Source: Rhizobiaceae bacterium
GTDB lineage: Bacteria; Pseudomonadota; Alphaproteobacteria; Rhizobiales; Rhizobiaceae
DNA length: 64,000 bases
Assembly: GCA_023953845.1 (NCBI GenBank)
Contig: JAMLJC010000001.1
Span: 2,046,001 to 2,110,000, forward strand
Reading direction: 5' to 3'
Below the pieces are notes generated by a model. That model saw nothing but the letters and a program-made list of their open reading frames with translations. It was not told the DNA's origin and did not search any database. Of the stretch, positions 16,430 to 24,846 are shown piece after piece. Position numbers and translations under genes: made by a program. Position 1 is the first letter of the stretch. Every line of letters begins with the position of its first letter.

Positions 16430-17328
16430 GCGGCGACGCTCCGCATGTCGGCGGGAGAGACGAGCGATTCCGCCGGCATTCCGGACAACCGAGCATCGTC
16501 ACCGAGAAAAAGCGCCGCCGCGTCGATCAGTCCGGAGCGCCGCAATTCATCGGCGGTCGCCAGACCCGCGTCCAGCGCCGCGGCGCGTTCCTCGCGCGAC
16601 AGATGGCCGACGGCGGTCGTCACCAGCCGCTCGCCGAGATCGCTGTCGGGCGCAAGTTCGCAGGCGGGCCGGCGCGCGATTGCCGGATGGTTCGGCAGAT
16701 CGACGGCGTTGGCGATCACCGTCGCGGCCGCGTCGGCTTCAGCCGCCGTGCGCGCCAGAACCGTCACGGCATCCGCAATGCCCAGCGAAAAGCTGCGGCC
16801 GCGCCAGCCGCTGGTCGCCATGCCGCGCACGGGGTCGGCGAAGCGCACAGTCAGCCGGTCCTCCAGCCCATGCGCCGTGCCGGCGATCGCCGCCTTCATG
16901 TCGGCGCCTGGCGAGAGATGGATGGCGATGTCGCCGCCATCGTTCACGTAAGCCTTTTCGAGCCCGCGCCCCGACACCATGACGGCCAGCATCTCGTCGG
17001 CGACGGCGCCCGCGACCGCAGCCATCGGGGTCAGGAACAGGCTCTTGCCGTAGCCATGGGCGTCGGCCACCAGATGCGCCGCCGCATCATCCATGCGCTG
17101 TGCAACACGCGATCGGAACCCGCGCGGCGTCGTGCCGGCCGCGCTTCGCAGCATCGGCAGTTCCGCGACCAGTTCCGCCAGAATCGTTTCAAAGCGCGCC
17201 GCCGCCTGACCATAGGCCGCACGCACTTCGGCTGCGTCGCCGAAGGCTTCCACGATCAGGTCGATCGGTCCGTGATTCATGTGCAGCCGGCGGCCATCCG
17301 GCAGCCATGAGATCTGCGGACCGCTCAT
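16426..17328 (-). CDS. UPF0280 family protein
   Basis: A 300-residue protein of the uncharacterised UPF0280 family, which belongs to the ApbE-like fold group. Recognisable blocks are MAAVAGAVADEMLAVM, AYVNDGGDIAIHLSPG and GMATSGWRGRSFSLGIADAVTVLA. The last resembles the ApbE TSG/DA region, though a flavin-transferase role is only inferred. The start ATG at 17328 (MSGPQISWL) forms ATGA with the upstream reductase stop. Its place between a predicted flavin/Fe-S reductase and the MarR gene suggests a maturation or accessory role for the pathway. Confidence 0.85.
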   Translation of the reverse strand: MSGPQISWLPDGRRLHMNHGPIDLIVEAFGDAAEVRAAYGQAAARFETILAELVAELPMLRSAAGTTPRGFRSRVAQRMDDAAAHLVADAHGYGKSLFLTPMAAVAGAVADEMLAVMVSGRGLEKAYVNDGGDIAIHLSPGADMKAAIAGTAHGLEDRLTVRFADPVRGMATSGWRGRSFSLGIADAVTVLARTAAEADAAATVIANAVDLPNHPAIARRPACELAPDSDLGERLVTTAVGHLSREERAAALDAGLATADELRRSGLIDAAALFLGDDARLSGMPAESLVSPADMRSVAA

Positions 17329-18854
17329 CGAAGTTGCCCTTCGCGCCGGAATTGCGCCAGCGGCGGCCACTGGTTGCCGCGCGGCGGCACCGCGAGCTGG
17401 CGGTCGTTGAAATATTCGCCGCCACGAGTCAGCACGTCCTCCACCGTGCGGATCGCGGAGACATGCCCGCCGAGCCGCTCATAATCGTCGCGGCGCAGCG
17501 TGAACTCGATCGGCGCGACGAGCGCGGGCGTCGGCACGTAGCCGAAGGCGTTGTCGGGCACGCGCGTCACGTCCACCATCAGCGTGATGCCGCCGCCCGG
17601 CCAGACATAGACCGGCGCACCGCCCACGGTCACATAGGTCCTGAGGCCCTGCACCGAGCGGGTGAGGTTGACCGGATTGTCGACCACGCCGGCGCGAAGG
17701 CTGCCGCCCGCGCCGCCGACGAAAAGAACGGTGCAGAGCGCCGGCTCGCAATTCTCCTCGATGAGTTGCACGGAGCGCCTCAGCCGTTCCGGAAAAGGCT
17801 TTTCGACCGGCTTCAGCGCCTCGTCCAGCTCGTAATAGGCGAACTGGTCGCCCGTCGTGGACACCATGAGCAGCGTCAGGCCGGGGCGCGCGCCCTTCTT
17901 CGCATTCCAGTCGCCGAGAATCCTGAGCGGATCGTCGATGTTCGTGCCGCCCCAGCCAAGGCCCGGATCGGCGACCTTGAAATACCGGCCGGGCGTGGAG
18001 CGTCGGCCGACGATCTTGATGCCCGTATTCTCCCAGCCGAGCACCTTTCCGGCCTGATGCTCGGAGACGACGCCGGTGATGTGGTCGTCAACCACCACCA
18101 CATCGTCCACCAGCCCGCGCCATTGCGAGGCGAACATGCCGATCGTCGCCGAGCCGCAGCCAACGCGCATGCGGCTTTCCAGCTTGCCGTCGATGATCGG
18201 AGCCTTGCCCGCTTCGACCACGACGCTCGCGCCGCCATCGATGGTGAGCTCCACTGGCTTCCTGTTGCAGAGGTCGAGCAGCGTGTCGCAGGTGACGCGG
18301 CCCTCGGCCTTCGACCCGCCGGTGAGATGATGCACGCCGCCGAGCGACAGCATCTGCGATCCGTATTCGCCCGTGGTCACATGGCCGACCGCCTCGCCTC
18401 CGGCCCGCACCGTGGCCGCCTCGTCGCCGAGATGCCGGTCGGTGTCGATCTTTATCTTCACGCCGCAATAGGAGAAGATGCCCTCCGTCACCACCGTGAC
18501 GAGATCGACGCCTTCCACCTCCTGGCTGACGATGAAGGGCGCCGGCTTGTAGTCGGGATAGGTCGTGCCAGCGCCGATGGCGCTGACGAAGGGTTTTTTG
18601 TTGACCAGCGACCCGTCCCACGGCGCTTCCGGCTCGAACGGCACCACCGCGCCATCCGTCTCCGCGACATGGTCGAGGATGCGCAGCGGCTCCATGCGCA
18701 CGATGCGCCCGCCAATGTTGCCGTAGCGGTCGCAGGCGCCCGTTCGACCCTCGGCGATGTAGCACATGACCGGGCAGGCATCGCAGCGGAGCTTTTCCGC
18801 CACGATTTTCGCGCCCGGATCATGCGTGTCGAAGCGCTCCGCGAGGTCGTTCAA
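17325..18854 (-). CDS. 6-hydroxynicotinate reductase-like iron-sulfur protein
   Basis: A 509-residue cytoplasmic protein. Near residue 24 it has a Cys cluster C-x2-C-x3-C-x9-C (CDACPVMCYIAEGRTGACDR) fit to bind a [4Fe-4S] centre, followed by a long domain with many glycine turns (VGCGSATIGMF, LFVGGAGGSLRAGV). I assign it to the family typified by 6-hydroxynicotinate reductase, which reduces the hydroxylated pyridine ring with ferredoxin-level electrons in nicotinate breakdown. Substrate not proven. It is coupled by ATGA overlaps to the molybdenum hydroxylase before it and the UPF0280 gene after it, which supports hydroxylation followed by reduction. Confidence 0.72.
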   Translation of the reverse strand: MNDLAERFDTHDPGAKIVAEKLRCDACPVMCYIAEGRTGACDRYGNIGGRIVRMEPLRILDHVAETDGAVVPFEPEAPWDGSLVNKKPFVSAIGAGTTYPDYKPAPFIVSQEVEGVDLVTVVTEGIFSYCGVKIKIDTDRHLGDEAATVRAGGEAVGHVTTGEYGSQMLSLGGVHHLTGGSKAEGRVTCDTLLDLCNRKPVELTIDGGASVVVEAGKAPIIDGKLESRMRVGCGSATIGMFASQWRGLVDDVVVVDDHITGVVSEHQAGKVLGWENTGIKIVGRRSTPGRYFKVADPGLGWGGTNIDDPLRILGDWNAKKGARPGLTLLMVSTTGDQFAYYELDEALKPVEKPFPERLRRSVQLIEENCEPALCTVLFVGGAGGSLRAGVVDNPVNLTRSVQGLRTYVTVGGAPVYVWPGGGITLMVDVTRVPDNAFGYVPTPALVAPIEFTLRRDDYERLGGHVSAIRTVEDVLTRGGEYFNDRQLAVPPRGNQWPPLAQFRREGQLR

Positions 18855-21598
18855 CGCGCACCACCTTCCCCGATCGCCGTAAGCACCCGGTCGGGCGTCG
18901 CCGGCACCTTGCGCACCAGAACGCCGGTGGCGTGACGGATGGCGTTGAGGATCGCCGGCGCGGTGGGGATCAGCACATGCTCGCCGAGCCCCTTCGCGCC
19001 CGCCGGCCCCTCCGGGTCGGCGACCTCGACCAGAATGCTCTCGACCGGCGGCACGTCGCCGATGGTCGGAATCAGATAGTCGTGCAGATTCTCGGTACGG
19101 CCGGGAATGTATTCCTCCATCAGCGCAAGGCCGATGCCCTGTGCGATGCCGCCCTCGATCTGGCCTTCCACCAGCAGCGGATTGATGACGCGGCCGACAT
19201 CGTGCGCGGCGGTGATCTTTATCAGCGTCACCGTGCCGAGCTTCAGATCCACCTCCAGTTCGACGATCTGCGCGCCGTAGCCGTAGACGGCATAGGGCCT
19301 GCCCTGGCCCTTCGCATCGAGCGGCGAGGTCGGCGGGTCGTAGGTTTCCTCGGCCGAGAAGGCGTAGCCGTTGGCGTCCGGCGGCATGGCGACGAGATCG
19401 AGCACGCGGCTTGCCGCGTCCTCGCGCACCCTCAGCCGGCCGCCGTCGAGTTCGAGCGCGGCGGCGGCGGAAACGTTGGCGGCGCGCAGGATCGTCTCCC
19501 GCAGCGCCTTCGCCGATTTCTCCGCCGCCTTGCCGGTGACATAGGTCTGGCGCGAGGCCGAGGTCTTGCCGGCATCCGGAGTGATGGACGTGTCGGCGCT
19601 CACCAGCTCGAATTTTTCCAGCGGCAGGCCGAGCGCGTCGGCCGCGATCTGCGCGATGACCGTGTTGGAGCCCTGGCCGATATCCACCGCGCCCTGATGC
19701 AGCATAACCTTGCCGTCGCGCGAGATTCCCATCTTGATGGTCGAGGGATTGGGCAGCGAGGTGTTGCCGCAGCCATACCAGCAGGACGCAACGCCGACAC
19801 CACGCTTACTGTCGCTTGTCCTGGCATTCGCCGCTGCATCGGCCAGCGCCCGGCTCCAGTGCGGTTCCAGCGCTTCCAGACAGGCGGTAATGCCGATGCC
19901 GCCGGGCTTCTGGCCCGTCACCGTGCTGTCGCCGTCGCGCAGCGCGTTCTTCAGCCGGAAAGCCAGACGGTCCATGCCGAGCCTTCCGGCCAGTTCGTCA
20001 TAGAGCGTTTCCTGCATGATGGTCGCCTGCGGCACGCCGAAGCCGCGGAAGGCGCCGGAATTCGGCCCGTTGGTATGGATGGCGCGCGCGACGGCGCGAT
20101 AATGCGGAACGGCATAGGGCCCGGAGGCGTGGACCGGCACGCGGTTGGCGACGGTCGGCCCGAAACTCGAATAGGCGCCGGTGTTGAAGGTGCCGTCGAA
20201 CACCATGCCGGTGACGCGGCCCTCGGCGTCGCAGCCGATGCTTGCGCGCATCTCGGCGGGATGGCGCTTGGTCGTCGACATCATCGATTCCGGCCGCGTG
20301 TAGGCGAGCGCCGCCGGCCTGCCGGTTTTCATCGCCACCAGCCCGATATAGGGCTGCACGGAAAGGTCGAGTTTCGAGCCGAAGCCGCCGCCGGTCGCGG
20401 TCGGTACGATGCGGATCTTTTCCGGCGGCAGGCCGAGCACCGGCGCGAGGTCGTCGCGGTCCATGAACGGCGCCTGCGTGCAGGCGCGGATTACCAGCGT
20501 ATCGCCGTCCATCTCGGCCCAGCCGGCTTCCGGCTCGATATAGGCGTGCTCGACATAGGAGGTCTCGATCTCGCCGGTCGCGACATGGGCGGAGGCGGCA
20601 AGCGCGGCTTCCGGCTCGCCGCGCTCGACCAGCCCTTGCGTCAGCAAATTGCCGGCGCGGCTTTCGTGCAGCAGGGCGGTGCCCTCCGCCCGCGCCTCGC
20701 ACGGCTTCAGCGCATGCCGCAACTCGGTCCAGACGACGGGGAAAGCGCTCATGTCGAGATCGGCGACGGCGCGGCGCTCGCCGGCGATGACCGCCACGGC
20801 CTCGCCGCGAAAGCGTGTTTCGTGCTCGGCCAGCGCGGGCTGGTCGGCGAAGGCCGGCAGGGTGCCGAACAGGTTGCGGCCGGGAATGTCTGCCGCCGTG
20901 TAGACGGCGACCAAGCCCGGATGCGCGCGGACGAAGGCGGCGGCGTCGCCGATCTCGAAGCGCGCGCGGTGGTGGGGCGACCGTACGACCAGCACGGCGA
21001 GCGCGTCGGCGGGAAAACCGTCCGCGCCAAAGCTCTCGCGGCCGTCGATCTTCGGCACGCCGTCCAGACGGCGCACGGCCGCGCCGATCGCCTGCCCGGC
21101 GGGAGGCATTGCGGCGGCTGAATTGGAGAGTTTTCCGTACGCGGCCGCCATCACCGCGTCGATGATCTTGCGGTAGCCGGTGCAGCGGCACAGCACGCCG
21201 CCCAGCGCGTCCCGCACTTGCGCCTCGCTCGGGCGCCGGTTGCGTTCGAGCAGCGCGGTGGCGGCGACCAGAAAGCCCGGCGTGCAGATGCCGCATTGCG
21301 CCGCGCCATGTTCGAGAAAGGAAGCTTGCAGCGCGGTCAGCTTGCCGTTGGCCAACCCCTCGACGGTGCGGACCTCGCGACCCTTCGCCTGCACGGCCGG
21401 CACGAGGCACGCGCAGACCGGCTCGCCGTCGAGCAGCACGGTGCAGGCCCCGCAATCGCCAGCATCGCAGCCGACCTTGGTGCCGCGCAGCATCAGCTCG
21501 TCGCGCAGCATCGACGACAGGCGCTGGACGGGCGAGACCCGCGCAGCGGTCTTCTGGCCGTTGAGGGTGAGGGCGATCTTTTCCAGCGGCAGCGTCAT
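18851..21598 (-). CDS. Molybdenum hydroxylase, fused 2Fe-2S and molybdopterin subunits (xanthine dehydrogenase family)
   Basis: A 915-residue fusion. Residues 1-160 form the [2Fe-2S] subunit, with the plant-type cluster CDAGDCGACTVLLDG and the helical cluster CGICTPGF...CRCTGYRK. After a linker, residues from about 185 form the molybdopterin subunit, with TATGGGFGSKLDL, FRGFGVPQ and the catalytic Glu in GAKGLGEH. Such enzymes use water to hydroxylate N-heterocycles (purines, nicotinate, quinolines). Most relatives encode these parts as separate genes. The ATG at 21598 overlaps the FAD-subunit stop. Given the next gene, a nicotinate-like substrate is plausible; xanthine or another purine cannot be excluded. 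Confidence 0.85.
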   Translation of the reverse strand: MTLPLEKIALTLNGQKTAARVSPVQRLSSMLRDELMLRGTKVGCDAGDCGACTVLLDGEPVCACLVPAVQAKGREVRTVEGLANGKLTALQASFLEHGAAQCGICTPGFLVAATALLERNRRPSEAQVRDALGGVLCRCTGYRKIIDAVMAAAYGKLSNSAAAMPPAGQAIGAAVRRLDGVPKIDGRESFGADGFPADALAVLVVRSPHHRARFEIGDAAAFVRAHPGLVAVYTAADIPGRNLFGTLPAFADQPALAEHETRFRGEAVAVIAGERRAVADLDMSAFPVVWTELRHALKPCEARAEGTALLHESRAGNLLTQGLVERGEPEAALAASAHVATGEIETSYVEHAYIEPEAGWAEMDGDTLVIRACTQAPFMDRDDLAPVLGLPPEKIRIVPTATGGGFGSKLDLSVQPYIGLVAMKTGRPAALAYTRPESMMSTTKRHPAEMRASIGCDAEGRVTGMVFDGTFNTGAYSSFGPTVANRVPVHASGPYAVPHYRAVARAIHTNGPNSGAFRGFGVPQATIMQETLYDELAGRLGMDRLAFRLKNALRDGDSTVTGQKPGGIGITACLEALEPHWSRALADAAANARTSDSKRGVGVASCWYGCGNTSLPNPSTIKMGISRDGKVMLHQGAVDIGQGSNTVIAQIAADALGLPLEKFELVSADTSITPDAGKTSASRQTYVTGKAAEKSAKALRETILRAANVSAAAALELDGGRLRVREDAASRVLDLVAMPPDANGYAFSAEETYDPPTSPLDAKGQGRPYAVYGYGAQIVELEVDLKLGTVTLIKITAAHDVGRVINPLLVEGQIEGGIAQGIGLALMEEYIPGRTENLHDYLIPTIGDVPPVESILVEVADPEGPAGAKGLGEHVLIPTAPAILNAIRHATGVLVRKVPATPDRVLTAIGEGGAR

Positions 21599-22473
21599 GC
21601 GACGGCCTCCTGCTGGACGGCGAAGGATGTTTTGCCATGCCCCTGCAACGTTGCACGGATCGCCCGCAGCACGATTTCCCGTGCCGCCGCGCGCCGATAT
21701 CCGGCGCTGCCGCGCACATCGTCGATGGGCGACAGAACGTCGAAATGTTCCGGCGCGACATGCGCTTCCACATCGTCGCCACGCACCCCGACCAGCGCGC
21801 GCTCCAGATCGGGCAGGCGCTGCGCCACGGCCGAGCATGCGCCGACCGCGACGGCTGCCGTGTCGATTCGCCCTTCCTCGTCCAGCGTGAGCCGAACCGC
21901 CGCCATGGCGATGGAGATGACGAGATAGCGCCGCGCGCCGAGCTTGTAGAAGCTGGACGAGCCTGCAACCGACGTCTTCGGCACGCGTACCGCCGTGACC
22001 AGCTCGTCCGACCGCAGCAAAGTCCGGCGGTTGCCGAGGATGAACTCGCCGAGCGACAGGTATCGCGTCGTGGTCGCGGAGCGCAGTTCGACCTCGGCGT
22101 CCAGCACCAGCAGCGCCGGCACGCCGTCCGCTGCAGGCGAGGCGTTGCAGAGATTGCCGGCCATGGTGCCGGTGTTCTGGATCTGGACCGAACCGACCTC
22201 GCGTCCCGCCTGCTGCAGCGCGCCGAAGGCCGGCGGCAATTCTGCGCGGATGATGTCCGTCCATGTAGTGCGCGCGCCGATGACGATATGCGCTGCGGTG
22301 TCGCTTATGCCACGCAATTCCGCCAAGCCATTGATGTCGAGAATGTTTTCGGTGACTGGCCGGGTGCCTTGCGCCGGATAGAAGTCCGTGCCGCCCGCCA
22401 GAATCTTCCAGCGCTCCGCGCCCGCCAGCGCGAGGGCTTCATCGAGGGAAACCGGTCTTGCGTAGTGGACCAA
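21595..22473 (-). CDS. Molybdenum hydroxylase FAD-binding subunit (CoxM type)
   Basis: A 292-residue FAD subunit. It has the pyrophosphate loop KILAGGTDFYPAQG near residue 24, the second FAD loop QNTGTMAGNLCNASPAADG near residue 100, and a CO_deh_flav_C-type C-terminal domain. It passes electrons from the 2Fe-2S centres of the fused hydroxylase to an acceptor. The start is TTG at 22473; no better ATG lies in frame. It is first gene of the five-gene operon, 44 nt downstream of the predicted transcription start. Confidence 0.88.
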   Translation of the reverse strand: MVHYARPVSLDEALALAGAERWKILAGGTDFYPAQGTRPVTENILDINGLAELRGISDTAAHIVIGARTTWTDIIRAELPPAFGALQQAGREVGSVQIQNTGTMAGNLCNASPAADGVPALLVLDAEVELRSATTTRYLSLGEFILGNRRTLLRSDELVTAVRVPKTSVAGSSSFYKLGARRYLVISIAMAAVRLTLDEEGRIDTAAVAVGACSAVAQRLPDLERALVGVRGDDVEAHVAPEHFDVLSPIDDVRGSAGYRRAAAREIVLRAIRATLQGHGKTSFAVQQEAVA

Positions 22474-22510
22474 GCGGCCTGTCCGTCAACCGAGAGAGCG
22501 AACGAAAATT

Positions 22511-22551
22511 CATTCGCATGCAAATGATATCAGGTGCCGTTTGCTTGTCAA
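22511..22551 (-). promoter_or_regulatory. Sigma70-type promoter with overlapping palindromic operator for the hydroxylase operon
   Basis: On the minus strand: -35 TTGACA (22546-22551, perfect), a 16-nt spacer, and -10 TATCAT (22524-22529, five of six). The 16-bp near-palindrome CATTCGCATGCAAATG (22511-22526; symmetric at 14 of 16 positions) overlaps the -10 and the predicted start site. This is a classic position for repressor binding. The MarR protein encoded at the end of the operon is the obvious candidate. Confidence 0.7.
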
Positions 22552-22572
22552 AGGCGTTGATGCCGATGCTTT

Positions 22573-22715
22573 CCCCTCTCCGGCCCTTCGGGCCAACTTT
22601 CCCCAGAGGGGCGAGGAACTGAGGTTGCGTTTTGCTGCCGCGCCGGCGCTTCTCCAGCCTGGGTTCCTCGCCCCCTCTGGGGGAGAGGTGTCACGCGCAG
22701 CGTGACGGAGAGGGG
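22573..22715. repeat. 143-bp palindromic mosaic repeat
   Basis: Two long inverted arms, 22573-22619 and 22663-22715, share CCCTCTCCG, CCCCAGAGGGG-like and CGAGGAAC blocks in opposite orientation. Each holds its own hairpin (GGCCC-TTC-GGGCC at 22582-22594; GTCACGC-GCA-GCGTGAC at 22690-22706). It resembles the intergenic mosaic palindromes scattered through rhizobial genomes. It occupies most of the 332-bp gap between the hydroxylase operon promoter and pncA; the rest holds no gene. Confidence 0.7.
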
Positions 22716-22805
22716 TTCTGTAAACGATTGAGGGCATGGGCTTGACGCGTCCTCCCGGCTGGACGACTTAGATCAACAACCCCCCGTCCGACCGGAGACC
22801 CCGCC

Positions 22806-23408
22806 ATGTCCGAAGCGCTGATCGTCATCGATGTGCAGAACGATTTTTGCCCAGGCGGGGCATTGGCGGTGGCTGGCGGCGACGAGATCGTGCTGCTCGT
22901 CAACCGGCTGATCGAGGCTTTCGACAACGTCGTGCTGACGCAGGACTGGCATCCGGCCGGGCATTCGAGCTTCGCCTCTACGCATCCGGGCAAAAGCCCC
23001 TTCGAGACGATCGAGATGGCCTATGGTCCGCAGACGCTGTGGCCGGACCATTGCGTGCAGGACACGGCCGGCGCGCTGTTCCACAAGGACCTTGTGTGGA
23101 CCAAAGGGCAGATCGTCATCCGCAAAGGGTTCCGCAGCGCGATCGACAGCTATTCGGCCTTCCGCGAGAACGATCACGCCACGACCACCGGCCTTGCCGG
23201 CTATCTGCGCGAGCGCGGCATCGGCAGCCTGACGCTGGCAGGCCTTGCGACCGACTATTGCGTGGCGTTTTCGGCGCTCGACGCGCGGGCGGAAGGGTTC
23301 GACGTGACCGTCCGTCTCGATGCCTGCCGCGCCATCGATCTCGGCGGATCGCTGGCGACGATGCTCGGCCGGATGCGCGACGCGGGCGTGAAGCTGGTCG
23401 AGGCGTAG
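22806..23408 (+). CDS. pncA: Nicotinamidase (bifunctional nicotinamidase/pyrazinamidase)
   Basis: A 200-residue cysteine hydrolase that converts nicotinamide to nicotinate and ammonia. The catalytic triad is visible: Asp in LIVIDVQNDFCPGG, Lys in VIRKGF and Cys in GLATDYCVAF. Metal ligands lie in QDWHPAGHSSF. Length fits the family. GGAG lies ahead of the ATG. It serves NAD salvage and would also supply nicotinate. It is divergent from an operon that looks able to hydroxylate and reduce a nicotinate-like ring, which makes a functional link plausible. Confidence 0.94.
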   Translation: MSEALIVIDVQNDFCPGGALAVAGGDEIVLLVNRLIEAFDNVVLTQDWHPAGHSSFASTHPGKSPFETIEMAYGPQTLWPDHCVQDTAGALFHKDLVWTKGQIVIRKGFRSAIDSYSAFRENDHATTTGLAGYLRERGIGSLTLAGLATDYCVAFSALDARAEGFDVTVRLDACRAIDLGGSLATMLGRMRDAGVKLVEA

Positions 23409-23418
23409 GCGGCTCTCG

Positions 23419-24360
23419 CTAGGCCCTTTTCGCCTCCACCGCGTCCCAGAACAGCGCCGCGATGTCGGCCCCGCCAAAACGCTTCACCTCGCGCACGCCG
23501 GTCGGCGAGGTGACGTTGATCTCGGTCATGTAATCGCCGATCACGTCGATGCCGACGAGGATGAAGCCGCGTTCCTTGAGCGACGGTCCGATGCGCGCGC
23601 AAATCTCGCGCTCACGCTCGGTCAGTTCGGTCTTCTCGGCGCGCCCGCCGACATGCATGTTCGAGCGCGATTCGAAATCCGCCGGCACGCGGTTGATGGC
23701 GCCGGCCACTTCGCCGTCGATCAGGATGATGCGCTTGTCGCCCTTGCGCACGTCCTTCAGGTAGCGTTGCACGATGAAGGGCTCCCGGAACATCTGCCCG
23801 AACATTTCGAGCAGCGAGGAGAGGTTGCGGTCGGCGTCGCCGAGATGGAACACGCCCGCGCCGCCATTGCCGTAGAGCGGCTTGATGATGACGTCGCCGA
23901 ATTCCCTGCGGAAAGCCGCGACCTCGGCGGGGTCCTTGGTGATCAGCGTTTCCGGCATCAGGTCCGGGAATTCCGTCACGAAGATTTTCTCGGGGCTGTT
24001 GCGCACCCAGGCCGGATCGTTGACCACCAGCGTCTTCGGGTGGATGCGTTCCAGAATGTGCGTCGTGGTGATGTAGTTCATGTCGAAGGGCGGGTCCTGC
24101 CTGAGCAGGATCACGTCCATCTCCGACAGATCGGTCCGCACGGGTTCGCCGAGCGAAAAGTGGTTGCCCTTCTCGTCGCGCACCGTCATCTGCTCGATGC
24201 GCGCGAACACCTTGCCGTCGCGCAGCGTCAGCCGGTCGGGCGTGTAGTGGAACAGATGATGGCCGCGCCGCTGCGCTTCCAGCGACAGGGCGAAACTCGT
24301 GTCGCCGGCGATGTTGACGGTCGACACATGGTCCATCTGGACGGCGATCTTCAAGGGCAT
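23419..24360 (-). CDS. gshB: Glutathione synthetase
   Basis: A 313-residue ATP-grasp ligase joining gamma-glutamylcysteine and glycine. Features are the N-terminal Rossmann-like domain (KIAVQMDHVSTVNIAGDTSF), DVILLRQDPPFDMNYITTTH, the ATP-grasp segment IIKPLYGNGGAGVFHL and the C-terminal GFILVGIDVIGDYMTEINVT with metal ligands. Length is normal for the proteobacterial enzyme. It is convergent with pncA (10-bp gap, no clear terminator). Confidence 0.95.
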   Translation of the reverse strand: MPLKIAVQMDHVSTVNIAGDTSFALSLEAQRRGHHLFHYTPDRLTLRDGKVFARIEQMTVRDEKGNHFSLGEPVRTDLSEMDVILLRQDPPFDMNYITTTHILERIHPKTLVVNDPAWVRNSPEKIFVTEFPDLMPETLITKDPAEVAAFRREFGDVIIKPLYGNGGAGVFHLGDADRNLSSLLEMFGQMFREPFIVQRYLKDVRKGDKRIILIDGEVAGAINRVPADFESRSNMHVGGRAEKTELTEREREICARIGPSLKERGFILVGIDVIGDYMTEINVTSPTGVREVKRFGGADIAALFWDAVEAKRA

Positions 24361-24471
24361 GATGTCTCCCGCTCTGCCATGCTGCGCAGCGAGCGTGACA
24401 TGGGGTGACGCCGGGGCTCAAGTCAAGGCGTGGACCAACGTCGACCGATAGGTGGGTATCCGCGCCCGGCC

Positions 24472-24846
24472 CTACCTGTCGAACACCAGCCGCGAGTAGC
24501 CGATGAAGGAAAGGGTCATCGCCGCGACCGAGGCGACGACGAGTGCGAAAAGCGGCGGCATGGCTGGAAACACGACCAGCAGGGCCGAATAGACGAGATA
24601 GTTCGCCAACGATGTCGCGATGCCCACCCCGCCATAGCGGGTTCCCTCTACCGCGACGGAGCGGCTGCTCGGGCCGAAGGTGAAGGTGCGGTTCAGCAGC
24701 CAGGTCGCGGCGAGCGCGATGGCGATCGAAACCAGCCGCGCTGCGAACGGTCCGAGCGGTGTGACGGCGACGAGAAACGCCAGCACGCAGGCGTCGACGG
24801 CGAAGCCGATGGCGCCGACCACCAGGAAGCCGGCGATTCTCGGCAT
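24472..24846 (-). CDS. GtrA family membrane protein, probable lipid-linked sugar flippase
   Basis: A 124-residue protein with four membrane helices of the GtrA type (FLVVGAIGFAVDACVLAFLV first, RLVSIAIALAATWLLNRTFTFG second). GtrA proteins help move undecaprenyl-phosphate-sugar to the periplasmic side. The start ATG at 24846 overlaps the stop of the glycosyltransferase by one base (TGATG). A long in-frame extension to 25509 overlaps the upstream gene and is not real. Confidence 0.85.
   Translation of the reverse strand: MPRIAGFLVVGAIGFAVDACVLAFLVAVTPLGPFAARLVSIAIALAATWLLNRTFTFGPSSRSVAVEGTRYGGVGIATSLANYLVYSALLVVFPAMPPLFALVVASVAAMTLSFIGYSRLVFDR

Noticed and set aside
21599..22264. 222-codon N-terminal extension of the fused molybdenum hydroxylase
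   Set aside because: It lies over the FAD-subunit gene in a different frame and is Arg/Ala/Gly-rich; the protein proper begins at 21598 with the expected 2Fe-2S domain.
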